Shown piece after piece: positions 1 to 8,112 of a stretch of 64,000 nucleotides of DNA. A model generated the notes under the pieces. The model ran no database searches. It was not told the DNA's origin and was given only the letters and a program-made list of their open reading frames with translations. The translations under genes and the position numbers were made by a program. Position 1 is the stretch's first letter, and the number at the start of each line of letters is the position of its first letter. Origin of the DNA: Palsa-504 sp963739615 (GTDB taxonomy: Bacteria > Actinomycetota > Actinomycetes > Streptosporangiales > Streptosporangiaceae); contig CAVUBD010000015.1 of assembly GCA_963739615.1 (NCBI GenBank), positions 124,001 to 188,000 on the forward strand. Direction: 5' to 3'.

Positions 1-625
1 TCTGATCGGTGCTCGCGGCCCAGATCAGCCGCCGGCGGCAGCCGTAGCCGAGCTGCAGCAGCGAGACGTCCGACAGTCGCCGGACCGGGATGCCGCGCCT
101 GCGGGCCGCGCGGGCCAGCTCGGCCGCGCTCACGCCAAGCCGTGACTCGTGATAGCCGGCGGCGATGCGCTGGAGCTCCGGGTCCATGTCCAGGTCACGC
201 TGCTGCGTCACCTCGGTGACGACGCTCACGGCCAGCGTAAGCAACTGGTCAGCGACCGGATCTTCGGCCCACTCCTCGTCGGGACACTCCACCACCACCC
301 GGAACCAGCCCGGCGTTCCCGCCCACAGCGTCCGGCCGAAATGAACCTCCCGGCCGATCAGGTGCGAGAGTTCCAGGGTCACGTGCTCGACCACATGCCC
401 GAAGAACGTGCCGCGGTTCATCTTGTCCACCAGGCCGCCAGGCTGCCCGGAGGCGCAGTGGTGCTCGGCGAGCCCGGGCAGCGACCCGAGCAGCCGCGTG
501 ACTAAGCCGGGCACCTGCGTCGTCTCCCTGCCAGCGAGTTCCTCCAGGTCGAGCAGGCAGAGGACGACCGGGCGTGAGCAGTAGATATTGGGGCCGCGCA
601 GCCGTCTTGTCTCAACGATTCGCAT
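1..625 (-). CDS. cphA: Cyanophycin synthetase, N-terminal part (runs off the left edge)
   Basis: Cyanophycin synthetase adds Asp and Arg in turn to make the storage polymer cyanophycin in the cytoplasm. Only the N-terminal ~208 residues lie in the window. They show the family's opening signature RGPNIYCSRPVV, then ELAGRETTQVPGL, LPGLAEHHCASG, GTFFGHVVEHVTLELSHLIG and VHFGRT. The ATP-grasp and Mur-ligase domains would lie beyond position 1. I chose the ATG at 625 because GAGGAA sits just ahead of it; an ATG at 640 is possible but has no clear ribosome site. It starts 33 bases after the stop of the cyanophycinase, so the two form one operon. The reading comes from direct translation of the reverse strand. 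Confidence 0.9.
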   Translation of the reverse strand, partial: MRIVETRRLRGPNIYCSRPVVLCLLDLEELAGRETTQVPGLVTRLLGSLPGLAEHHCASGQPGGLVDKMNRGTFFGHVVEHVTLELSHLIGREVHFGRTLWAGTPGWFRVVVECPDEEWAEDPVADQLLTLAVSVVTEVTQQRDLDMDPELQRIAAGYHESRLGVSAAELARAARRRGIPVRRLSDVSLLQLGYGCRRRLIWAASTDQ

Positions 626-658
626 TGTTTCCTCACTCATCCATGAGCGGTTCTGGTT

Positions 659-1468
659 CTATGCCGGGTTCCGCGCTTTGGTGATGGGTCGCCGGCGGTC
701 CATGTCAAAGGCGTCGCCCGCGTGCAGCCGGTGCAGGCGCACGCCGGACCCCGGCAGGCCGGCTGACCTGCGAGCCGGGTCGGCCTCAACGGTGACGACC
801 GTGCCCTGGCCGAGCACGTCGAAGCGCCGGCACCCGATGAGGATGGCGGTGTCCTCGTCGATTCCTATGCCGAGGTGGGACGGTTGCCACCGGATGGCGG
901 CGACCAGCCGGGGGAGCCGTCTGCGTTCGGTGAAATGCATGTCGACGATGACCTCGGGGACCAAGCCGAGGCCCGGTCCTGTGAGCAGCCGGCTGCGGGC
1001 ATCCCCGCCCAGGATCATGGTCGTGCCCAGCGCGGTTGCGCCCGCGCTGGTCCCCGCGATCACCAGGGCGCCCGCGGCCAGCCGGGCACGCAGGATCTGA
1101 TTCGCGGCCGATCCCACCAGTGCCGCCAGCCGGGACTGGTCGCCGCCAGTTAAGAAAACGCCGGTAGCCCGAGCCAGCGCGGTGAGGGTCCGCTCACCCT
1201 TCGCCTGCTCCCGATCGGCCAGCCTTAGTTCGCGGATTTCCGGAACGCCAAGCCTGTGAAATGCGGCCGAATATTCCTCAAACGAAACGCTGGGATTTCC
1301 CGACGCAGCCGTAACAAGCGCGATCTGCGCGCGACTGCCGCCGGAGAGTTCTACGAAAGCCCGCAGCAGCCCGCAATCACCCGCCCGGTCCTCGGCCCCT
1401 CCGATGACCAGGATGTGACCGTACAGAAGACGGCCAAAGCCCGCGGCGCAGCTACCGGCAGAATTAAT
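659..1468 (-). CDS. cphB: Cyanophycinase (peptidase S51)
   Basis: Cyanophycinase is a serine exopeptidase that cuts cyanophycin into beta-Asp-Arg dipeptides. The frame reads HILVIGGAEDR near its start, then LLRAFVELSGG, ATGVFLTGGDQSRL and the nucleophile motif AGTSAGATALG (Ser in GTSAGA), and ends near 659, about 270 residues in all, normal for the family. The start is a problem. The frame is open back to a TGA near 1493 but holds no ATG or GTG ahead of the conserved GGAEDR; the first usable codon is ATT at about 1468. The nearby ATG at 1499 is in another frame and soon stops. Either a rare start is used or a small indel near 1475-1495 broke the N terminus. It is the first gene of the cphB-cphA operon. 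Confidence 0.85.
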   Translation of the reverse strand: MNSAGSCAAGFGRLLYGHILVIGGAEDRAGDCGLLRAFVELSGGSRAQIALVTAASGNPSVSFEEYSAAFHRLGVPEIRELRLADREQAKGERTLTALARATGVFLTGGDQSRLAALVGSAANQILRARLAAGALVIAGTSAGATALGTTMILGGDARSRLLTGPGLGLVPEVIVDMHFTERRRLPRLVAAIRWQPSHLGIGIDEDTAILIGCRRFDVLGQGTVVTVEADPARRSAGLPGSGVRLHRLHAGDAFDMDRRRPITKARNPA

Positions 1469-1585
1469 ACGCCGAACCCCGGAGAAATCTCGTCATCATG
1501 ATCACCGCCACGGCGGCGCGTTTGAATACCCCACGTGCTCTCCCCTCCCCTTAAGTCCCCTTAAGGCACCGACCCTTTGAGGCAT

Positions 1586-1607
1586 GCTCAGTGGCTCAGT
1601 GCTCAGT
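1586..1607. repeat. Three direct repeats GCTCAGT next to the cph promoter
   Basis: GCTCAGT occurs at 1586-1592, 1594-1600 and 1601-1607, touching the -10 box and covering the expected start site of the cphB promoter. This position suits an operator for a regulator that binds short direct repeats. No regulator can be named. Confidence 0.4.
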
Positions 1608-1632
1608 ATACGCCTTAGCCGGATGTTTGTAA
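1605..1632 (-). promoter_or_regulatory. Promoter of the cphB-cphA operon
   Basis: On the minus strand a -35 box TTACAA (1627-1632) is followed after 16 bases by TATACT (1605-1610), a near-perfect sigma70/HrdB-type promoter. It points at cphB, with transcription expected to start near 1598 and a leader of about 130 bases. The assignment rests on sequence match only. Confidence 0.55.
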
Positions 1633-1794
1633 GTATGAAGAAGCTTTCATGAAACGAGGAGTATCGCGAGCCGGCCGTCCTTTTCAGATACATTCCGGGC
1701 GAACCTGACCTAGCAACCTTTTAATTATTGGTATATCCGGACATAAATCTAATTCGGCCATTCCGCGGCCCTTCTGGTACGTCCGGCCTCATCG

Positions 1795-4700
1795 TTAAAG
1801 CAGGCGCAGCTGCCGGGCGCTGGCCTTGCCAGGCTCAGGCGCGGAACGGCCGAGCAGCCCCTGATCGATCGCGGTCAGGAACGGCGACCGCCCGGTCGCG
1901 GCCTCGGCGCCGTGCCTGGTGCGCCGGGCCGAGCAGCTGAGCAGCAGCCTGCTGCGGGCCCTGGTCATCCCGACGAACAGGAGCCGCCGTTCTTCCGCGG
2001 TCTCGGCCGCGGTGCCGGGTCCGGCTCCGGGGAACCGCAGCGGCAGCAGCCCGGCCTCGCAGCCCGCCAGGAACACCACGTCGAACTCCAGGCCCTTGGC
2101 GCCATGCAGGGTCAGCAAGGTGATCGCATCGGCTCGCGGGTCCAGCGCGTCCGTTTCCCCGCCGAGCGCGACCTCGGTGCGGAAGCGGTCGATCTCGGTG
2201 CCGCACCGGCGGGCCAGCGGCGCCAGCAGCTCACCCGCGGCGCGAAGGTCGGTAGTCGTGCCGTCCCGCTCGCCCCGGATCGCGGCCAGCGCGCGCACCG
2301 CGGCCTTCAGCCGCCCGCCGACGTCGTCCCCGCCGGGGTCGTCCCGGCCGGCCTCGCCGGAGCCTGGGCTCGCCAGGCCCAGCTCGTGCATGATCTCCGC
2401 CACGCCAGTACGGCGCGCCAGCAGGTCATGCGAGCCCTTCTGGAACGGGAGCCCAGCCCGGGTCAGCGCCTGGCCGATCGGGCCGGCCTGCGTGTCGGTG
2501 CGGTAGAGCACGGCGATGTCCGCCAGCCCGAGCCTGCCGTGGTCCTGCCCGTCGGCCCGGCCGCTGTCGAGCGAGTGAAAGGAGGTACCGCCGAGCAGCC
2601 GGTCAACGGTGGCGGCAACCCAGGCCGCCTCGGCGTACTCGTCCGCTGCCTCATGGAACGTGACCGCGCCGAGCGAATCGCCGGCGACCCGGCCCGCGAG
2701 ATCCCCCCTCATGGCGCGGGCCTGGCGGCCCGGAACGAGCGTCGTCGGCGCGATGGCCTGCATCGAGGCGGTCACGATGGCAGGGTTCGACCGGTAGTTG
2801 CTGGTCAGCTGCACGGTGGTGGACCCGGGGAAGTCCGCCGCGAAGCGCAGGAAGAAGCCGACGTCAGCGCCGCGGAAGCCGTAGATCGCCTGATCCGGAT
2901 CGCCGATCGCGGTCAGGCCCGCGCCGTCGCCGCTGATCGCGCGGAGCAGGTCGTACTGCGCCGCGTCGATGTCCTGGTACTCGTCCACGCTGACGTTAGG
3001 CCACCGGGCGTGCAGGTCGGCCGCGATGGCCGGGTTATCGCTGAGCAGCTCGGCCGCCATCTCGACTAGGCCGTCGAGGTCCACCAGGTCCCTGGCCGTC
3101 AGCTCCTTGCGCAGGGCCAGCTTGCCTTCGGGACTGTCGGCCAGCCCGGTCAGGAGCTTGCGCCCGTCTCGTTCGGTTCCCGTCAGCTCGGCCGCCACCT
3201 CGAGCCGCACCGCCTCGTCCGCGACCTCGAACTGCGCGGAAAGCCCCGCCAGGCCGTGCTGCTCGCGCAGGATGCGCAGGCCTAGGCCGTGAAACGTGGT
3301 CACAGTGATCTCATCGTGCTCACCAGGCGAGCAGAGTGCGGCCAGCCGTTGCCGCATCTCATCGGCGGCCCGGCGGGTGAACGTGATCGCCAGGAACCGC
3401 CCGGCCGGGACGCCGCCCGCCAGGATCTGGTGCGCGATCCGCCGGGTGAGCGTCCGGGTCTTGCCCGACCCCGGCCCCGCCATGATCAGCAACGGACCCG
3501 CGGCCCCGGCGGCGGCCCGCTGCTCGGCATCAAGCCCCTCGAGCAGCGACCCCGCCCCGTCGGCCCCGGGCCCCGCCCCGTCGGCCCCGGGCCCCGCCCC
3601 GGTCTCTGCCTCAGCGTGATCGCGGCGAGCCCGGGGCCGCTTCGGCCCGCCCGCCTCCGGCGTCGGCGCTGGCGGCGCGAGCAACCCGGTCACCCCGAAC
3701 AGCGCTTGCCCGCCGAGCTCACCGGGCTGGAATAGCCGGATGGTGCCGTACTCCCCGTCGTAGCCCGCGTCCCTGATCACCTCGCCGCGGCGCAGCCGGG
3801 CGATGGCCTCGCTGATCGGTGACCCGCCGACGCGGCGGATGTCATCAAGCGGCGTCTCCCGCAGGATGCGCAGCTCGGGTCCTAGCGCGGTGACCAGCCG
3901 GCCTACCTCGGACACCACCTTCTTGCTCTTCGGCCCGGTCGTCAGTATCTCGCTCATGATCTCCGGCAGCTGGACCAGGCTGGTGAATCCCGCTGCCCCG
4001 GCCGGCCGGAACCCGGTCGGCCGGTCGGCCAGCTCGGCCACCCGGCGCAGCACCCCGATGGTAAGAGGCTTGCCGCATTCGGGGCAGCTAGTGCCGGCCG
4101 CACCGTCGCGGCCCGTGTCAATGCGGACCCCGCATTTGCGGTGCCCGTCCAGGTGATACTTTCCCTCCTCGGGAAAGAACTCGACGGTGCCGGCCAGCCC
4201 ATTCCCTGTCCGCAGCGCCGTCGCCATCGCGAAGTAATCCAGGTCCGTGCCGAACACCGTCGCCTCACGCCCGAGCATCGGCGGCGAGTGCGCGTCGGAG
4301 TTGCTGACCAGGCGGTAAGAGTCGAGGGAGGAGCACGTCCAGTTCATCGCCGGATCCGAAGACAGGCCGGTTTCCACCGCGAAAATGTGCCCGGCGAGAT
4401 CCGCGTAGCATTCCTGCACCGCGTCGAATCCTGACCTGGAGCCCAGGACGGCGAACCAGGGCGTCCAGATATGCGCGGGTACCAGGAAGCAGCCGGGATC
4501 GGCCGACAGCGTGATGTCCAGCAGGTCGCGCGAGTCAAGGCCCAGGATCGGCCGGCCGTCGGAGGCCAGGTTGCCGATCTTGGCCAGGTCCGCGGTGATC
4601 CGGTCCGCCGCCTCGAAGCTCGGCGCATAGAGGAGGTGATGGACCTTCCTGGTGCGCTCGCCGCGGCGGTAGATGGTGGATATCTCGACGGAAAGCATGA

Positions 4701-4959
4701 ACCGCACCGGGCCCGCGCAGGAGGCCGGGGTGTCGCGCAGCAGGCGCTTTTCCAGATCGGGCCTGATCCGGAACAGGCCGGGTTCGGCCGGGACGAGGGT
4801 TTCCCTCAGTTCCGCGGCCCACGCCGGGTGGGTGAAATCGCCGGTCCCGACCACGCTCAGGCCCTTGCGCAGCGCCCACCAGGAAAGGTGCTCGACATCG
4901 CAATCCTTGCTGCACGCACGCGAGTATTTCGAGTGAACATGCAGGTCGGCGTGGAACAT
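1795..4959 (-). CDS. PHP-domain UvrD/Rep family helicase
   Basis: A 1054-residue fusion of a metal-dependent PHP phosphoesterase and an SF1A helicase, likely acting in DNA repair. The N terminus has the PHP metal motif HADLHVHSKYS (residues 3-13). A CPEC pair near residue 293 looks like part of a zinc knuckle. A low-complexity linker GPGADGAGPGADGAG precedes the helicase Q motif LDAEQRAAA. Helicase motifs follow: Walker A GPGSGKTRT (~493), VDEYQDID (~658), GDPDQAIYGFRGAD, LTSNYRS, LTLHGAKGLEFD (~953) and LLFVGMTRARSRLLL (~1000). The frame stays open upstream to 5280, but the conserved start MFHADLHVH is the ATG at 4959. The PHP-UvrD fusion occurs in bacteria and archaea; the exact substrate is unknown to me. 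Confidence 0.88.
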   Translation of the reverse strand: MFHADLHVHSKYSRACSKDCDVEHLSWWALRKGLSVVGTGDFTHPAWAAELRETLVPAEPGLFRIRPDLEKRLLRDTPASCAGPVRFMLSVEISTIYRRGERTRKVHHLLYAPSFEAADRITADLAKIGNLASDGRPILGLDSRDLLDITLSADPGCFLVPAHIWTPWFAVLGSRSGFDAVQECYADLAGHIFAVETGLSSDPAMNWTCSSLDSYRLVSNSDAHSPPMLGREATVFGTDLDYFAMATALRTGNGLAGTVEFFPEEGKYHLDGHRKCGVRIDTGRDGAAGTSCPECGKPLTIGVLRRVAELADRPTGFRPAGAAGFTSLVQLPEIMSEILTTGPKSKKVVSEVGRLVTALGPELRILRETPLDDIRRVGGSPISEAIARLRRGEVIRDAGYDGEYGTIRLFQPGELGGQALFGVTGLLAPPAPTPEAGGPKRPRARRDHAEAETGAGPGADGAGPGADGAGSLLEGLDAEQRAAAGAAGPLLIMAGPGSGKTRTLTRRIAHQILAGGVPAGRFLAITFTRRAADEMRQRLAALCSPGEHDEITVTTFHGLGLRILREQHGLAGLSAQFEVADEAVRLEVAAELTGTERDGRKLLTGLADSPEGKLALRKELTARDLVDLDGLVEMAAELLSDNPAIAADLHARWPNVSVDEYQDIDAAQYDLLRAISGDGAGLTAIGDPDQAIYGFRGADVGFFLRFAADFPGSTTVQLTSNYRSNPAIVTASMQAIAPTTLVPGRQARAMRGDLAGRVAGDSLGAVTFHEAADEYAEAAWVAATVDRLLGGTSFHSLDSGRADGQDHGRLGLADIAVLYRTDTQAGPIGQALTRAGLPFQKGSHDLLARRTGVAEIMHELGLASPGSGEAGRDDPGGDDVGGRLKAAVRALAAIRGERDGTTTDLRAAGELLAPLARRCGTEIDRFRTEVALGGETDALDPRADAITLLTLHGAKGLEFDVVFLAGCEAGLLPLRFPGAGPGTAAETAEERRLLFVGMTRARSRLLLSCSARRTRHGAEAATGRSPFLTAIDQGLLGRSAPEPGKASARQLRLL

Positions 4960-5030
4960 GCGCTGCTGCCTCCAGCAAACCCTGGCGTTCGTTAGGTCGA
5001 GGAGGACAATATCGTGCGGGTCGGACAATC

Positions 5031-5891
5031 TCAGCGAGATACCGTCATCCCGAAGACGCGCACGCCGCTCTTCGATTCGGATCGCCGGCTCCGCTCGCCG
5101 AGCCGCTTCCGCTCGCCCGCCTCGGCCGGCTTGATCAGCAGCGTGGTCGCGGTCAGCCAGAGCGCGGCGAAAATCAGGCTGCCGAGGACATCGGTCGGGT
5201 GATGCTTGCCCCGGTACATGCGGGAGATCGCGACCAGGACAGGCATGGCGACGGCGGGGACCAGGAACAGGTAACGCCACCAGCCGCGGGCCGTGCCGAT
5301 GACCAAGATGGCGATGGCGACGTAGAGGCAGGTCGTGGCGGCCACGTGCCCTGGAGGGAAGGCGGAGGTCGGCAGCTTATGGTCGAGGTGGGTGACGTCC
5401 GGCCGGGGCCGTGTTCACCACGGCGGCGGCAGCGAGGAACGCGGCCGCGGTCCGCCACCGCCCGCGCATGGCGGGCAGGAAGACCAGGAACACCGCCCGG
5501 TAGCAGACGATCGAGCCGAGCGAATGGCCGCTGGGAAAGCTGTCTCCGCCGCCGTAGGCGATCGGATGCGCCACCACCGGGCGGAGCCTGCCGACAAGCG
5601 ATTTGAGGATCGGATCCAGAACGATCGCACCCGCACCGGTGACGACCAGTAGATCGCCGGCCGCCACCGCTTGCGGATCGCCAGGATGATCGCTGAGATC
5701 CCGATGACCACCCAGAGCACGCCGGTGCTGCCCAGCCAGGTCACCGCCTTGACCACCTTGATCAGCGTGGCGTGACCGGCCACGAGGCTGTTGAGGTGGG
5801 CCGCGGCGCCGTGGTCGGCGGATTCCAGCGGTGCCCACCGCAGCCGCACCGCGATCAGCAGGATCGCGAAGACAAGCGCGGCGGCGGTCAC
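5031..5891 (-). pseudogene. PAP2-family phosphatase, broken by two frame changes
   Basis: A membrane lipid-phosphate phosphatase of the PAP2 superfamily read in three frames. Frame one starts at GTG 5891 (TAAALVFAILLIAVRL) and carries the N-terminal helices. Near 5670 it moves to a second frame with KSLVGRLRP and SFPSGHSLGS, the first two PAP2 motifs. Near 5400 it moves again to a frame reading DVTHLDHKLPTSAFPPGHVA and SRMYRGKHHPTD. The last piece carries its own second PSGH-like motif, so the gene may be a join of two PAP2 genes rather than one gene with indels. No single product can be made from it. It lies 57 bases after a DUF1206 remnant on the same strand. Confidence 0.7.
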
Positions 5892-5948
5892 CGTGATCAG
5901 CGGGCGAGCCCGCCCCGCCGGCGGCCAGCGGTGTGAGAAAGCATGAGA

Positions 5949-6128
5949 TCAGACCTTGCGCCAGCGGGCTTCGCACAGCCCGTGGACGCCGAAGATGAGC
6001 AGGCCGAGCGCGACCAAGATGGCCACCCAGCCGATGAGGATGTAGATGATCCCGCGCGCCGCGAGACCAGCCCTGGCTACCCAGTGCGCCGGCTGACTAC
6101 CGCACGCGCGCCTGGCTTTGCCCCGCAC
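5949..6128 (-). pseudogene. Remnant of a DUF1206 membrane protein
   Basis: A 59-codon frame from GTG 6128 reads HWVARAGLAARGIIYILIGW and then directly LVALGLLIFGVHGLCEARWRKV. The first part matches the start of a DUF1206 repeat and the second matches the extreme C terminus of that family. The roughly 200 residues expected between them are missing. This is an internal deletion of a six-helix membrane protein of unknown function. The upstream end lies in a short tandem repeat (6101-6160). Confidence 0.6.
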
Positions 6129-6160
6129 GCGCGCCTGGCTTTGCCCCGCACGCGCGTGGC
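6101..6160. repeat. Short tandem repeat, unit about 23 bases
   Basis: The block CGCGCCTGGCTTTGCCCCGCA is repeated more than twice in a row. Because the unit is not a multiple of three, each copy shifts the reading frame of the adjoining DUF1206 remnant. Confidence 0.7.
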
Positions 6161-6216
6161 GGTAAGTAATCGGTGATCCCGTGGGGCGGGGCCGCCGAGG
6201 GTCGTTTTTCTCGCGG

Positions 6217-7692
6217 CTACCAAGAACCCCATTTAAGGCGGGGTCCGGGGAGCGACGGCGGCGTCAGGAAGGCGGGAGCGCCGTCAAGGTCAAGCGCGCT
6301 TAGCGGCGTGCGGGCCGCGGCGTCCCGTGCCGTCAGCGGCGGCAGATTCCATTTTTCCTCGACGAGCCTGAGCACAGAGGTATGGTCGAGAACCTCGGAG
6401 CAGACGAAGCCGGGCCGCGCGTAAGGAGACACGATCACGGCGGGGACGCGGAACCCGTAGCGGTCATACTGGTGCGGTCCCTCGGTCTGGTGCCGCTTGA
6501 TCCTGGTCAGGCGCGGGAAGACCGGCTGCAGGAATTTCTCGAGCGGGGTCGCGTTACCGATCACGCTCTTTCCCTCGACGTCGTCGGGCCGGATAGCCGC
6601 GGGCGGCGGCACGTGGTCGTAGTACCCGCCGTGCTCGTCGTAGACCCAGATCAGCAGCGTGTGCGGCCATCCTTTACCGTGCATGACCGCGTTGATGACC
6701 TCCGCGGCGTAGCTTTCGCCTTTCTGGATATCCTGCGGATTCTCCTCTGAGTAGGCATCGAAGTCCGGGTCCACAAGGCTGAAAGCGGGCAGCGTACCGT
6801 TACCTGCCGCCGCGAAGAACTGGTCCATGCCGCGGATGTGCTGCATATAGCGGCCTATTCCGAACGGGAAGATGTCGGCCGTGAATTTGATATCCTTCGC
6901 CATGTCGGAGTTCACGTTGGGCAGGGCGCGTCCTACCCGGCGCCTGGCCATCTTCCGCTTGTGCCGGGCGTAGTGCCTCAGCCTGGAATCGTCGGCCGCC
7001 ACCGGATGGTAGTTAACCCAGGAAATCCCGTACCTGGTCAGCATGTCGAAGATGGTCCCGGCCGGGGGATAGTCGAGCAGGTCGTAGGGCGAGTCGTCGA
7101 TAAGCCCGTGGGCGGTCCCGGCGATAAGGAAACGGCGGTTGGGGAAGGTCGGACCCAGGCACGAGCTGAACCAGCGATCGGCCAGCGGAAAGGTCCGGGC
7201 CAGCCCGTAATAGAACGGCAGGTCGTCTTCCGTCCAGTACCCCATTCCCGTCGCAGCCGGGTCCACGCCGATACCGGTGCGCGCCGCTTCATCCGCGGCA
7301 TCGGCCAGCGCCGCCTGCGCACTGGTCACGAACCCGTCGTTCTTCCCCTCGTGCCACTGCTGGTGGCACCCCGCCCAGCTCTGCGAAGGCACGCCGCGAA
7401 TCTGCCGCGTCGTGGGCAGGTGAAAGGCCCGGACAACCTCGCCGCCGGTCCCCGTGTTGAAGACTTCTGGCTCATGGTCAGGACCGAGCGGGAAGCCGTC
7501 ACCCCGGCCCCGCAGCGTGCCGAGGTAGTTGTCGAAGGAATGGTTCTCCATCATCAGCACGACGATGTGCTTGATCTGCGGCAGCTGATCAAGCCCGGCT
7601 GGCCGCCCTGGCCGGGGGAGCGGTCCTTGCTCCCGCGCCGCGCGCAGACGGGACAGGCGCTTAACTTCACGGCGTTCGAGCAGTTCCCACAC
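6217..7692 (-). CDS. Phospholipase C-like phosphoesterase
   Basis: A 491-residue member of the alkaline-phosphatase-like phosphoesterase family (PF04185) that includes bacterial phospholipase C and acid phosphatase. The metal and nucleophile region is IVVLMMENHSFDNYLG (~residues 44-59). Further landmarks are PNRRFLIAGTAHG, the substrate-side LIWVYDEHGGYYDHVPPP and the C-terminal SPYARPGFV. Most family members are exported by Tat, but here the N terminus is a basic, Arg-rich 22-residue stretch with no hydrophobic segment. The enzyme is therefore either cytosolic or exported in an unusual way. Substrate specificity cannot be told from sequence. Confidence 0.85.
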   Translation of the reverse strand: MWELLERREVKRLSRLRAAREQGPLPRPGRPAGLDQLPQIKHIVVLMMENHSFDNYLGTLRGRGDGFPLGPDHEPEVFNTGTGGEVVRAFHLPTTRQIRGVPSQSWAGCHQQWHEGKNDGFVTSAQAALADAADEAARTGIGVDPAATGMGYWTEDDLPFYYGLARTFPLADRWFSSCLGPTFPNRRFLIAGTAHGLIDDSPYDLLDYPPAGTIFDMLTRYGISWVNYHPVAADDSRLRHYARHKRKMARRRVGRALPNVNSDMAKDIKFTADIFPFGIGRYMQHIRGMDQFFAAAGNGTLPAFSLVDPDFDAYSEENPQDIQKGESYAAEVINAVMHGKGWPHTLLIWVYDEHGGYYDHVPPPAAIRPDDVEGKSVIGNATPLEKFLQPVFPRLTRIKRHQTEGPHQYDRYGFRVPAVIVSPYARPGFVCSEVLDHTSVLRLVEEKWNLPPLTARDAAARTPLSALDLDGAPAFLTPPSLPGPRLKWGSW

Positions 7693-8112
7693 TTCATTGC
7701 CACCTTAGTCAGATGTCCAGCGTCGCAGCCAACCGCAGAACCACGCCACGCCCCTACCCCTTTCCCGCGCCCCTTATCCGCCCCCGCGCCGCAGCCCAGA
7801 AGACCGCGCCGCAGCCCAGAAGACCGCGCCGCAGCCGGAAGACCGCGCCGCCGGTTCGCCACCCTGACCTCCCCGGCCCCGCCGTCCGCCCACCTCCTTG
7901 ACCTAAACCGGCTCCGCAGGCCCAGCCCGCCGGTCAGCTCCCTATCCCTGACCTAAATCCCCTGAAACCTCATCTATCACATACGACTCTTTGTTCGATT
8001 TATGTCTTCAAAAAGCCGGTAACCCTTGCGGAAGGACGGTTTATTCGCTATTATGTTTGGTAGAGAATAAGGGTCAAGTCCAAGATCATTTCATCCGAAC
8101 GGGCGGTGGCGA
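7693..8112. other. Intergenic region between the phosphoesterase and DUF222 genes
   Basis: About 420 bases. A 20-base unit (CCGCGCCGCAGCCCAGAAGA) is repeated nearly three times at about 7785-7850. The right end (8030-8110) turns AT-rich and contains TATTATGTT, a likely -10 region for the DUF222 gene. No gene seen. Confidence 0.6.

Larger units (their letters stand above)
1469..1794. other. Intergenic region between cphB and the helicase
   Basis: About 325 bases without a credible gene. It holds the cph promoter and GCTCAGT repeats on the left. The right half (1640-1790) is AT-richer than its surroundings and shows nothing I can assign. A 63-codon frame on the minus strand (1502-1693) has no coding character. 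Confidence 0.6.

Noticed and set aside
1502..1693. 63-codon minus-strand frame upstream of cphB
   Set aside because: No ribosome site, no motif, and it contains the cph promoter.
4959..5280. Extended N terminus of the PHP-UvrD helicase
   Set aside because: The extra ~107 codons are the antisense/shifted reading of the PAP2 gene; the family start MFHADLHVH is at 4959.
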